Both the position numbers and the translations under genes were made by a program. From positions 112,936,501 to 113,000,500 of the forward strand of contig NC_091245.1 of assembly GCF_042477335.2 (NCBI RefSeq): a stretch of DNA of 64,000 nt, read 5' to 3'. This stretch comes from Ovis canadensis. Lineage: Eukaryota > Chordata > Mammalia > Artiodactyla > Bovidae. How positions within the stretch are numbered: the first letter of the stretch is position 1; each line of letters starts with the position of its first letter. The notes under the pieces are model-generated. The model was not told where the DNA came from. It searched no databases and was given only the letters and a program-made list of their open reading frames with translations. Positions 24,401-43,677 of this stretch are shown here, in pieces.

Positions 24401-24755
24401 TTGGAGAAGACTCTTGAGAGTCCCTTGGACTGCAAGGAGATCCAACCAGTCCATTCTGAAGGAGATCAGCCCTGGGATTTCTTTGGAAGGAATGATGCTA
24501 AAGCTGAAGCTCCAGTACTTTGGCCAACTCATGCAAAGAGTTGACTCATTGGAAAAGACTCTGATGCTGGGAGGGATTGGGGGCAGGAGGAGAAAGGGAC
24601 GACCGAGGATGAGATGGCTGGATGGCATCACGGACTCTATGGACGTGAGTCTGAGTGAACTCCGGGAGATGGTGATGAACCAGGAGGCCTGGCGTGCTGC
24701 GATTCATGGGGTCGCAAAGAGTCAGACACGACTGAGCGACTGAACTGAACTGAGA
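21447..24755. mobile_element. BovB LINE with inverted 5' half
   Basis: Two opposed parts of one BovB. Minus strand 21447-23487 holds the 5' UTR (right end), the endonuclease (VDILGISKLKWTGMGEFNSD at about 22800-22870; IGDWNAKVGS near 22530) and the linker down to WKRSVFIPIAKK. Plus strand 23488-24755 starts at KVMLKILQARLQQY and carries the RT core in a 321-codon frame: FIDYAKAFDCVDH, RQGCILSPCLFN, then the catalytic RYADDTTLMAE. It ends at the family terminus CTGAACTGAACTGA. Only about 18 codons are missing between the halves. Flanks GAGAGCTTC (21438-21446) and GAGGGCTTC (24755-24763) look like a target-site duplication. It is a nearly whole but inverted and non-functional copy, probably young given its long open frames. 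Confidence 0.92.
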
Positions 24756-24763
24756 GGGCTTCA

Positions 24764-25616
24764 GGTTTGGTGAATATGTGGAGATTGGGAAGAAATGCTT
24801 CAGGGCAAGGAAGCTCTGGGCCCTTCACCTGAACTGGCTCCAGCTGTCTCTTCCATCTGGCTATTCCTGAATTATACCCTTTTCTAATAAACTCATCATC
24901 TAGTAGATAAAATGTTTCATTGAGTTTTCTGAGCCACTCTAGCAATTTAATTGAACCCAAGGAGGGATTCACTGGAACCTCCAATCTACAGCCAGTCAGT
25001 CAAACCACAGGTGACAATCTGGACTTGCAACCGGTATCTGGAGTAGGGGATTCAAGGGACAGACTTGTAGAACTGAGCCCTTCACATGGCGATCTGACGT
25101 TGTCTCCTGGTAGACTGGGTCAAAATGGAGTTGAGTTGTAGGACATCCCACTAGGTGTCAGTGAATTCCTTGGTATTGTGAGAACCCTCCCTAAAACAGA
25201 GATGTTGCAAATAGTACCAAATCATTTTAGAGACACTGTCCCAACTGTCAAAATTGGAGGAATAAAGGAAATGGACAGCTGTGACCTCAATTTCTTTTTT
25301 CCCTACTGAAACTAAATAATAATCAGCTTTTCCTCTTTAAGATACTTATGCAGAGAGCTTAATTTCACTAACCAATAATAGAATGGTAGGAAAATTAAGA
25401 ATGATTTTTCCCTGCTCCTCAGTCTCCCATAGGGGTTCCCTAGAAAGAGAAGCAAATGTGTGTCCTGGATACCTGAGACTAGAAGTTCCAAACTCCGAAA
25501 GTCTAAAGTAGAAATCACCAGCTTACAAGGTGTTATTGTAAAACATCACTCCAGGTTTCAATTTGTAAAAGGAATTAAAAGAAACTGAGAGTCACAAACT
25601 GCACAAAGTGATGGAA
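24764..25616. other. Downstream flank of intelectin copy B
   Basis: From about 24900 this is collinear with 51560-52230 (unit 3), and its 3' part with 9640-10120 (unit 1). The text 'GAGCCACTCTAGCAATTTAA' and 'GGACTTGCAACCGGTATCTG' resembles an old interspersed repeat that I cannot name. No gene is seen. Confidence 0.5.
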
Positions 25617-25622
25617 TTTATT
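25617..25622 (-). promoter_or_regulatory. Poly(A) signal of intelectin copy B
   Basis: AATAAA on the minus strand, about 90 nt after the stop codon of the last exon. Conserved at the same distance in all three copies. Confidence 0.75.
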
Positions 25623-25709
25623 CCCTTCCCCTCCTTGTTAGCATTCCATTTTTCCATTTCTGAGGGTCTGGGCTTAGGAGCTGGCTTTCTGTCTCACACC
25701 ACACAGCTC

Positions 25710-33459
<7,750 letters not shown>

Positions 33460-34211
33460 GAGGAGGGCGAGCCCTGCAGGGTCAGAGCACACACAGTGTT
33501 ACCTTCCATAACAGACTCTTGGGATGGATGGGACCTCACAGTTCTCCCCTGCAGCCTGTCCTGCTCCCACCTCAGTCAATGCTCCAGGGCCTCACACACC
33601 TCCATCAGGTTGTCATCCTTCCAGTCTCTCCTGAAACTTCTCCATGAAGCCCGCCCTGACACCCCCACCCCAGGCAAGGCTGACGGATACTCCCCTGGCC
33701 TAATAGGGACTTCATCACCCGAAATATGACATGTGCCACACTGTCATGTCATTCGGTTTTAATTTGGAGGCTGAAATAATTGAAAATTTACAGAATATTG
33801 CGAAAATAAGAGCAGTGCAGACACACATATAGCCTCTACCCAGATCCCCTGTTAGTTTGTATTCTTCCCAATTTGCTTTATCATGCATGCCTTCTCTCTT
33901 TATGCACACAAAAACTCACACAGCCTTTCTTTCTTCAACATATTGAGGATAAGTTACATATATGAAGGCCTTTTCCCTAGAGAAGTATGTCCTTTCCCAA
34001 TACAGATTTTCTAATATTAACCACAGTGCAATTATCAACTTCTATCATTAATTCTTTTTAATGTAACTGGTACTTTGCTAGGGCCCGCTAGCCTGGGAGT
34101 TCTACTCAGCTCAGCCAGAATTCATCAGACTAAATTTTTTCTGGCTTTCATTACCTCCCATTATTCGGAGATTTCCTGTCCACACTGAAGCCCAAAATCC
34201 CCAGGGGATGT
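33460..34211. other. 5' flank of intelectin copy B
   Basis: Collinear with 62842-63510 upstream of copy C, and the proximal 450 nt also with copy A. The promoter should lie here. No clear TATA box or known element is seen. 'GCTAGCCTGGGAGTTCTACTCAG' is shared with copy C. Shared sequence resumes after the BovB fragment to about 35215. Confidence 0.45.
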
Positions 34212-34760
34212 TCTTGTTGTTATTCAGTCACTCAGTGATGTCCGACTCTGTGATCCCATGAACTGCAGCAAGCCAGGCTCCCCTGTCCCTCAGTATCTCC
34301 CAGAATTGGCTCAAACTCATCTCTATTGAATCAGAAATGCCATCCAACCATCTCATCCTCCATCATCCCCTTTTCCATCTGCCCTCCTCCTTTCCCAGCA
34401 TCAGGGTCTTTTCCAATGAGCCAGCTCTTTGCATCAGGTGGCCAAAGTATTGGAGTTTCAGCTTCAGCATCGTCTTTCCAGTGAATAGTCAAGGTTGATT
34501 TCCTTTAGGATTGATTGGCTTTATCTCCTTGCAGTCCAAGGGATTCTCAAGAGCCTTCTCCAGCACCACAGTTCAAAAGCACCAATCCTTCAGTGCTCAG
34601 CCTTTTTTATGGTCCCACTCTCACATCTATACATGACTACTAGAAAAACCATAGCTTTGACTATATGGACATTTGACCATATTTGACTATATGGACTACA
34701 GGGTCAAAAAACTGATATCTCTGCTTTTTAATACACTGTCTAGGTTTATCATAGCTTACA
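34212..34760 (-). mobile_element. BovB LINE, antisense 3' fragment
   Basis: Reverse complement of the BovB 3' end (TTGTTATTCAGTCACTCAG) back to the text for the end of the RT ORF. Counterpart DNA near 63510 in unit 3 is uninterrupted, so this is private to unit 2. The frame is broken. Confidence 0.88.
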
Positions 34761-35885
34761 ACTAGATTTCACCATTCCACACCCATGTCACCATAACTCC
34801 TTTCAGCTCTGTCCACTGCCCAGGCTCTGGCTGACCACTGATACCTCATTTCTATCACCTCTGCTGCTGGGGCTGCTCTCGGGGTCAGATGCTGATGTCC
34901 AGGGCCCTGCTTCCTCTCACTCCTAGGCCTCCAGCCCTACATCTCTTTGCTGTCCAAGGTGCAGAAACCATCCAGCTTGTTCAGTGCAGAGGAAAGCAAA
35001 TGCCTTAGACACATATAAACAACTATCTAATCCAAGGTCTGAAATGTTATTAATAACTTACACTTACCCGTGCACTCTACTACATCACAACCACCTGAAT
35101 TTGTTTTCAGAGAGGACAGAGTTGGAGGGAGAGATGGAGAGAGGACTGACCTGTCTCCCATACATCTCTGCTGTTTGCTACAGCCATAGGGAAATGACCA
35201 CTAATACCACTTAATCAGGCAATTTCTCAGGTAGTCATCCAGGTTGTTCACTGTGATTAACTCCCTTCTTTTTGGAGGCACAGGAAAGACTGCACCTCTC
35301 CTCTGTGAAGTTAAGTGGGCCATGGGACTTGTGTTAGCCAAGAAATGTGAGCAGAAAGGGTCACTTTCAGGCTGAAGCCTTTACCAGGCAGGGCACAAGT
35401 CCACACCATCCTTTTTCCAGCCTGAGGAAATGACCCCATAAAATATGGGGCCCTGGTTTGGTGGTACATTTATGTCTGATGAGGAAACTAATCTTCAAGG
35501 TTGGAAGGATGGCATTCTGTGTTTTGTTTAGGGGAAATCTAAATGTGTTGCCTGTGGTGTCTCAGAAGGTGTGTGATGTACTGACTGCACCGGGGCCTTA
35601 AAAGAATACCTCAGGGAAAAAAAATATCAGCACTGTCTGTCAGGTGTCTTAGTTCTGTATTACAAAACAGATGGTCTGGGAGAAAAAACAGTCTGTTTTG
35701 CAAGGAGAGATGAAAGGAATAACAGATTCTGGGTCTTCAGCAGGCAAATAGTGTGGAAAATTTTCTTCATAAATCATCTTCAACAGGGACAAACACACAT
35801 GAACACACATAATAGCTCCCAAAACATTTTCCCATATGCACCTCAGTAACGAGCAAGTATTTTTCTATTTGGTATGCCACATACA
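34761..35885. other. Duplicated flank, then single-copy spacer
   Basis: 34760-35215 is collinear with 63520-63970 upstream of copy C. Past that point the copies part (unit 3 continues into a BovB). 35216-35885 shows no gene, RNA or clear repeat. Confidence 0.45.
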
Positions 35886-36099
35886 GGGCCTCCCTGGTGG
35901 CTCAGACAGTAAAGAATCTGTCAGCTCTGTGCGAGACCTGGGATCGATCCCTGAGTTGGAAAGATCCCCTGGAGGAGGGTATGGCAACCCACCCCAGTAT
36001 CCTTGCCTGGAGAATCACCTTGGACATTGAAGTCTGTGATATCTACAGTTCACGGTGTCACAAAGAGTCAGACACGACTGAATGACGAAGCACAGCATA
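35886..36099 (+). repeat. Bov-tA SINE
   Basis: GGGCCTCCCTGGTGGCTCAG head, GGGATCGATCCCTGAGTTGG core, Bov-A body to 'AGTCAGACACGACTGAATGA'. Fairly complete and lightly diverged. Confidence 0.9.
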
Positions 36100-36714
36100 T
36101 TCCATGTAAAATAAGCTGACTAGTTACACAGACCCAACCTAGCAGCTGAGAAATGTTGCTGCTACATGATATCAAACTTCTAAAATTTGACTAGTAAAAT
36201 TTGAGGGAATAAAGCAACACATTTGGATTGAGTCACCTTCCAGATGTTCATTCTTTGGCATCAACACATGGTATCATCCTCTGCTGAATACTGTCTCTAA
36301 CATGAGACAGTTGAGAATATGTGGCCAAAGGCATATTCAGTGACCTCTACCAAAAAAGATATGTAGGTACTAGATGACACCTTAGAAAGTCCAAAAACCT
36401 CAGCCAGGGAAGGAAGGGTTGTGTCTGTAACTGACATTCTGAAATACAGTGTGCCTAATATCCAAAATCCTAATATTTGGGGTAATAACATGTATACAGT
36501 AATAACATGTATTACTGGCTTTTTAAAAACTATGAAATCTGAATTTATGCAACAGTATATATCTTGAGGATCACTTTGCATTAAATTTTCAAACTGAATA
36601 CTTCTACACGCCTTTAAAATAATGTTGCCATATCTATTCTCACTTAAAAGCCCATCCTAATTTTATCCCAGTAAGTACACTAGCATTTCAACCTTACAGA
36701 ATATCACAGTGTTG
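36100..36714. other. Non-coding spacer
   Basis: AT-rich and without an assignable gene or repeat. The 94-codon minus frame at 36297-36581 has no recognisable motif. Confidence 0.35.
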
Positions 36715-39170
36715 GAGAGTGTTTTGCCTATGTTCTCCTCTAGGAGTTTTATAGTTTCTGGTCTTACGTTTAGATCTTTAATCCATTTTCAGTTTATTTT
36801 TGTGTATGATGTTAGAAAGTGATCTAGTTTCATTCTTTTACAAGTGGTTGACCAGTTTTCCCACCACCGCTTGTTAAAGAGATTGTCTTTAACCCATTGT
36901 ATATTCTTGCCTCCTTTGTCGAAGATAAGGTGTCCATAGGTGTGTGGGTTTATCTCTGGGCTTTCTATTTTGTTCCATTGATCTATATGTCTGTCTTTGT
37001 GCCAGGACCATACTGTCTTGATGACTGTGGCTTTGTAGTAGAGCCTGAAGTCAGGCAGGTTGATTCCTCCAGTTCCATTCTTCTTTCTCAAGATTGCTTT
37101 GGCTATTCGAGGTTTTTAGTATTTCCATACAAATCTTGAAATTATTTATTCTAGCTCTGTGAAAAATACTGCTGGTAGCTTAATAGGGATTGCATTGAAT
37201 CTGTAGATTGCTTTAGGTAGTATACTCATTTTCACCATATTGATTCTTCCAATCCATGAACACGGTATATTTCTCCACCTATTAGTGTCTTCTTTGATTT
37301 CTTTCATCAGTGTTTTATAATTTTCTATATATAGGTCTTTAGTTTCTTTAGGTAGGTATGTTCCCAAGTATTTTATTCTTTTCGTTGCAATGGTGAATGG
37401 AATTGTTTCCTTAATTTCTTTTTCTACTTTCTCATTATTAGTTTATAGGAATGCAAGGGATTTCTGTGTGTTGATTTTATATCCTGCAACTTTACTATAT
37501 TCATTGATTAGCTGTAGTAATTTTCTGGTGGAGTCTTTAGGGTTTTCTATGTAGAGGATCATGTCATCTGCAGTGAGAGTTTTACTTCTTTTCCAGTTGG
37601 ATTCCTCTTATTTCTTTTTCTGCTCTGATTGCTGTGGCTAAAACTTCCAGAACTATGCTGAATAGTAGCGGTGAAGGTGGGCACCGTTGTTTTGTTCCTG
37701 ACTTTAAAGGAAATGCTTTCCATTTTTCACCATTGAGGATAATGTTTCCAGTGGGTTTATCATATATAGCTTTTATTGTGTTGAGGTATGTTCCTTCTAT
37801 TCCTGCTTTCTGGAGAGTTTTTATCATAAATGGATATTGAATTTTGTCACAGGCCTTCTCTACATCTATTGAGATAATCATATGGCTTTTATTTTTCAAT
37901 TTGTTAATGTGGTGAATTACATTGATTGATTTGTGGATATTGAAGAATCCTTGCATCCCTGGGATAAAGCCCACATGGTCATGGTGTATGATCTTTTTAA
38001 TGTGTTGTTGGATTCTGATTGCTAGAATTTTGTTGAGGATTTGTCATCTATGTTCATCAGTGATATTGGCCTGTAGTTTTCTTTTTTTGTGGCATCTTTG
38101 TCAGGTTTTGGTATTAGGGTGATGGTGGCCTCATAGAATGAGTTTGGAAGTTTACCTTCCTCTGCAATTTTCTGGAAGAGTTTGAGTAGGATAGGTGTTA
38201 GCTCTTCTCGAAATTTTTGGTAGAACTCAGCTGTGAAGCCGTCTGGACCTGGGCTTTTGTTTGCTGGAAGATTTCTGATTACAGTTTCAATTTCCGTGCT
38301 TGTGATGGGTCTGTTAAGATTTTCTATTTCTTCCTGGTTCAGTTTTGGAAAGTTGTACTTTTCTAAGCATTTGTCCATTTCTTCCACGTTGTCCATTTTA
38401 TTGGCATATAATTGCTGATAGTAGTCTCTTATGATCCTTTGTAATTCTGTGTTGTCTGTTGTCATCTCTCCATTTTCATTTCTAATTTTATTGATTTGAT
38501 TTTTCTCCCTTTGTTTCCTGATGAGTCTGGCTAATGGTTTATCAATTTTATTTATCCTTTCAAAGAACCGCCTTTTGGCTTTGTTGATTGTTGCTATGGT
38601 CTCTTTTGTCCATCAGCAGATGAATGGATAAGAAAGCTGTGGTACATATACACAATGGAGTATTACTCAGCCATTAAAAAGAATACATTTGAATCAGTTC
38701 TAATGAGGTGGATGAAACTGGAGCCTATTATACAGAGTGAAGTAAGCCAGAAAGAAAAACACCAATACAGTATACTAACACATATATATGGAATTTAGAA
38801 AGATGGTAATGATAACCCTGTATGCAAGACAGCAAAAGAGACACAGATGTATAGAACAGACTTTTGGACTCTGTGGGAGAGGGCGAGGGTGGGATGATTT
38901 GGGAGAATGGCATTGAAACATGTAAACTATCATGTAAGAAACAAATCGTCAGTCTATGTTTGATACAGGATACAGGATTTTGGGGCTGGTGCACGGGGAT
39001 GATCCAGAGAGATGATATGGGGTGGGAGGTGGGAGGGGGGTTCATGATTGGGAACTCATGTACACCCGTAGCTGATTCATGTCAATGAATGGCAAAACCA
39101 ATACAGTATTGTAAAGCAAAATAAAGTAAAAATAAAAAAATTTTTTAATAAAAAAAATGAATAAAATAAA
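36715..39170. mobile_element. L1 LINE with inverted 5' part
   Basis: Minus strand 36715-38610 encodes L1 ORF2 pieces: [34 protein letters not shown], and the palm start [17 protein letters not shown], on to [20 protein letters not shown]. At 38611 orientation flips: the plus strand has DEWIRKLWYIYTMEYYSAIK, the extreme C-terminal and 3' region, to a poly(A)-like tail near 39120-39170. The order (far ORF2 end at left, ORF2 middle at the flip, 3' end at right) is that of a twin-primed insertion with a gap of roughly 150 codons. Several stops and shifts break it. Confidence 0.88.
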
Positions 39171-39262
39171 ATAAAATCACATTTCACAGGACACATATAC
39201 ATGAAAAACTAAAAAAAAAAATAATATCACTGTGTGTTGGGATACTGAGAGCTTGTTTTGTA

Positions 39263-39656
39263 AAGAAGGCTGAGTCAAAGAATTGATGCTTTTGAATAGT
39301 GTTGCTAGAAAAGACTTTTGAGAGTCCCTAGGACAGCAAGATCACCAGTCAATCCTGAAGGAAATCAACCCTGAATGTTCGTTGGAAGGACTGGTGCTGA
39401 AGGTGCAGGTCCAATACTTTGGCCACTTAATGGGAACAGTGGACTCATTGGAAAAGACCCTGATGCTGGGAAAGATTAAAGGCAGAAGAAGAAGAGGGCA
39501 GCAGAGGATGAGATGGTTGGATAGCATCACCAACCCAATGGACATGAATTTGAGCAAATTCTGGGAGATAGTGAGGGACAGGGAAGCATGGCTTGCTGTT
39601 GTCCATGGGGCTGCAAAGAGTCAGACACGACTTAGTGACTGAACAATGGCAACAAT
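39263..39656 (+). mobile_element. BovB LINE, 3' fragment
   Basis: Sense BovB 3' end from 'AAGAAGGCTGAGTCAAAGAA' to 'ACACGACTTAGTGACTGAAC'. Flanked by a 24-nt imperfect target duplication (39239-39262 and 39657-39680; both contain GCTTGTTTTGTA, three mismatches overall). Confidence 0.92.
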
Positions 39657-39680
39657 GGGTTACTGAAAGCTTGTTTTGTA

Positions 39681-40949
39681 GTCACAACTTCCTGGTGGCA
39701 GACCCAGGATTTAAACCTACACGTAGTCTATTCTTGAAGTTGCTAAGTATTCTTACTCCCAGATGCCTGTCTTTTTCTTTTGTAATTAATCTGTATCTAT
39801 TGAGTAATTCATTTCTTTGACATTGTCAAAGTATAAAATATTAGCTTACGGATATGGGAAGCCATCAACCCTTTCCTGGGAATTGCTATAAGAGAAAAAT
39901 AAATATTTGACTGCAATGTTATCAATTATATAATAAAGGCTTGCCTCAAAATTATGAAAATATATTGGAGGAAGTGGTTGGTTCTGTGATGGGGAAAGGA
40001 GGTAAATCTTTTTCTCAAAGAAATCATTGACTCCAGTGTATGAACAATATCAAATATTTAGACTATAAGGGGAATTTAAACTGAATCAAATATTAACAAA
40101 ACGTCATCTAAAGATTGTGGCAGGTAATAATACTTCAATTGCTTCACATAAAACATACAAAATTCTTTTCCCAAGAACTAGATATATTGAAGCTAAAGAA
40201 GTATATTTATTCTGTGGTTACGGCCTTTCATTCTGTTAGTGTTAAAATCCTTTCTACTTTGCTGTACACCTAAACTAACACAACAGTGTAGATCAACTAT
40301 ACTCCAATATAATTTTTTAATGTCTTTCATGTAAAATGATATGGATTATAGATGACCAATTTTAGCTTCTTAGTCTTTGACAAATTCAGTAACATTATAT
40401 TATTTCTCATGAAGTAAATGAATGTTATATAAGTGGTAAGTTTATGATTCTGTGCTGAGCCTAATCTAGCCCTGAGAAAACCAAAGTCTTCATCTCTAAT
40501 GAGCAAGTATTTGGGCAGGAGCACAACTAAACTGTCCTCCTAAATGACAGAGAAGCAACCCTACAGAAGCTAGAAAACAAGCAAAATTCTCAGCTTCGCA
40601 GGGAACATTTCATTCCAAGAAGCTCATGGAAGGAGAGAAAGATAAGGGAAAGCTCCTTCACTCCTTACAAGGAAAATTCAGGGGCTGTGACAGTTTTGCG
40701 AAAAGTCTCCCATCCCTTTCCCTTTGGGGTTACATGCTTATTGTACAACTCTCTCTTCTTTCAGTGATGTCCATCTTTGCTTTACGTATTTTGAAGGTCT
40801 GTTGTTCATTGCATAAACGTTTATAATTGCTGTATCTTCTTGCCATATTGAACCATTGTTAATAAATAATGTACTTTACGTCTTACAAATTTTTAAGTCT
40901 AATTTATCTGATGATACTGTACCATTCCTGCTCTCTTTTTATTGTCATT
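39681..40949. other. AT-rich spacer
   Basis: No gene is seen. 40255-40320 ('TGTACACCTAAACTAACACA') resembles an old L1 3' end. ORFs here are short and unremarkable. Confidence 0.4.
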
Positions 40950-42115
40950 TTCACTGTTGTTCAGTCACTCGATCCTGTCCAACTCTTTAAGACTCCATGA
41001 ACTGCATCAAGCCAGGCTTCCCTGTCCTTCACCATTTCCCAGAGATTGCTCAAACTCATGTCCATTGAGTTAGTGATGACATGCAAACATCTTGCCCTCT
41101 GTCATTCCCTTCTCCTCCGGCCTTCAGTCTTTCCCAGCATCGGGGTCTTTTCCAATGAGTCTGTTATTCCCATCAGGTGATCAAAGTATAGGAACTTCAG
41201 CTTCAGCATCAGTCCTTTCAATGAATATTCAGGATCGATTTCCTTTAGGATTCACTGGTTTGACCCCCTTGCAGTCCAAGGGACTCCCAAGAGTCTTCCC
41301 CAACACTATAGTTCAAAAGCATCAATTCTTAAATGTTCAGCTTTCTTTATGGTCCAACTCTCACATCCATACTTGACTATGGGGAAAACCATAGCTTTGA
41401 CTAGATGGACCTTCGTCTGCAAAGTAAAGTCTTTGCTTTTTAATATGCTGTCTAGGTTTGTCATAGCTTTCTTTCTAAGATGCAAGCGTCTTTTAATTTC
41501 ATGGCTGCAGTCACCATCTGCAGTGATTTTGGAGCCCAAGAAAATAAAGTCTCTCATGGTTCCCTTTGTTTCCCCACCTATTTGCCAAGGAGTGATGGAA
41601 TGGATGCCATGATCTTTGTTTTTAGAATGGTGAGTTTAAAGCCAGCTTTTTCACTCTCCTCTTTTACTTTCATCAAGAGGCTCTTTAGTTTCTCTTTGCT
41701 TTCTGCCATAAGAGTGATGTCATCTGCATATCTGAGGTTATTGATATTTCTTCCAGCAGTCTTGATACCAGCTTGCACCTCATCCAGCCCGGCATTTTGC
41801 ATGATGTACCGTGTATATAAGTTAAATAAGCAGGGTAACAATATACAGCTGTGATGTACACCTTTCCCAACTTTGAACTAGTCCATTGTTCCATGTCCGA
41901 TTCTAACAGTTGCATCTTAACCTGCAAACAGATTTCTCAGGAGGTAGGTAAGGTGATCTGGTATTCCCATCTCTTTAAGAATTTTCCACAGTTTGTTTCA
42001 TCCACATGTTAAAGGCTTTAGCATAGTCAATAAAGCAGAAGTACATGTTTGTCTGTAATTCTCTTGCTTTTTCTATGATCCAACAGATGTTAGCTATTTA
42101 ATCTTTGCTTCCTAA
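40950..42115 (-). mobile_element. BovB LINE, antisense 3' third
   Basis: Reverse complement from the 3' end (CACTGTTGTTCAGTCACTCG) back through KTKIMAS, RYADDITLMAES, ITAVYCYPAYL-type shifted text and the TCEL/HVDETNC region. Older than most copies here, with many substitutions and frameshifts. Confidence 0.88.
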
Positions 42116-43357
42116 ATTGAACTGAATTGATATTTATAGAGCCAAAGGTTGAGCCTTGGTAAATTTAAGAAAATCGAAATCATCTCAAGCATCTTTTCTG
42201 ATGACAGGACTACGAGATTAGAAATAAACCACAAGAAAAAAACGCTGAGAATTACAAAGTTGCGGTGGCTAAACAACATGCTACTAAACAACCACTGGAT
42301 CACTGAAGGAATGAAAAGATGCCTAGAGACAAATTAAAACAAAAGCTGGATGATCCAAAACTCACAGGATGCAGCAAAAGCCATTCAAAGAAGGAGGTTT
42401 ATAGCAATACAATCTTACCTCAAGAGAAATTTGAAATAAACAACTTAACCTCATACCTAAAACAACTGGAGAAAGAAGAACAAACAAAACCTAAAATTAG
42501 TAGAAGGAAGGAATCATCATAGTAGAAATAAATGAAACAGAGACAAAGAAAACAATTGCAAAGATCAATGAAACTAAGAGCTGGTTCTCTGAAAAGATAA
42601 ACAAGACTGATAAACATTTAGCCAGACTCATCAAGAAAAAAAAAAGGGGGCGGGGGACTCAGATCAGTAAAATCAGAAATGAAAATGGTTGAGTTACAAC
42701 CGACTCGATAGACATACCAAGACTAAGAGACTACTGTGAACAACTGTATGCCAATAAAATGGACAACCTGGAAGAAACAGACAAGCTCTTAGAAGGGTAC
42801 AGTCTCCCAAGACTGGACCAGTAAAAAAAAGAAAATATATGAACAGACCAAGCACTGAATTTGAAAACTTCCCAACAAACAAAAGTCTAGGACCTGATGG
42901 CTTCACGGGTGAATTGTATCAAACATTTAGGGAAGAGTTATCAAACCTTTATCCCTCTGAAACTGTTCCAAAAAGTTGCAGAGAAAGGAAAACTTCCCAA
43001 TTCATTTCATGAGGCCACCATCACCCTTATACCAAAAAGAGACAAAGATACCACCAAAAAAAAAAAAAAGAAAGAAAATTACAGGCTAATATCACTGAAG
43101 AAAATAGATGCAAAAATCCTCCACAAAAGACTAGCAATCTGTATCCAACAATACATTAAAAAGATCATACACCATGATCAAGTAGCATTCATCCCAGGGA
43201 TGCAAGGAACTTGCAACAACCACAAATCAGTCAATGTGATACACCATATCAACAATTTGAATAATACCACATGATCATCTCAATAGATGCAGAAAAGGCT
43301 GTTGACAAAACTCAGCACCCATTTATGATAATTCTCCAGAAAGTGGGCCTAGAGAGG

Positions 43358-43627
43358 ACATCTGCTCTGCTAAGTCACTTCAGTCGTGTCCCACTCTGTG
43401 TGACCCCATAGACGGAAGCCCACCAGGCTCCCCCGTCCCTGGGATTCCCCAGGCAAGAACCCTGGAGTGGGTTGCCATTTCCTTCTCCAATGCATGAAAG
43501 TGAAAAGTGAAAGTGAAGTCACTCAGCCGTGTCCGACTCTTCACAACCCAATTGACCGCAGCCTACCAGACTCCTCTGTCCAAGGGATTTTCCAGGCAAG
43601 AGTACTGGAATGGGGTGCCATCGCCCA
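43358..43627 (-). repeat. Bov-A2 SINE inside L1, antisense
   Basis: Complete antisense dimer: CTGCTAAGTCACTTCAGTCG start, TTCTCCAATGCATGAAAGTG linker, then second unit to 'TACTGGAATGGGGTGCCATCG'. L1 text GAGAGGACAT | CTCAACATAATAAA resumes after it. Confidence 0.92.
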
Positions 43628-43677
43628 TAGCTCAACATAATAAATGTCATGTATGACAAACCTACAGCTAGCATCAT

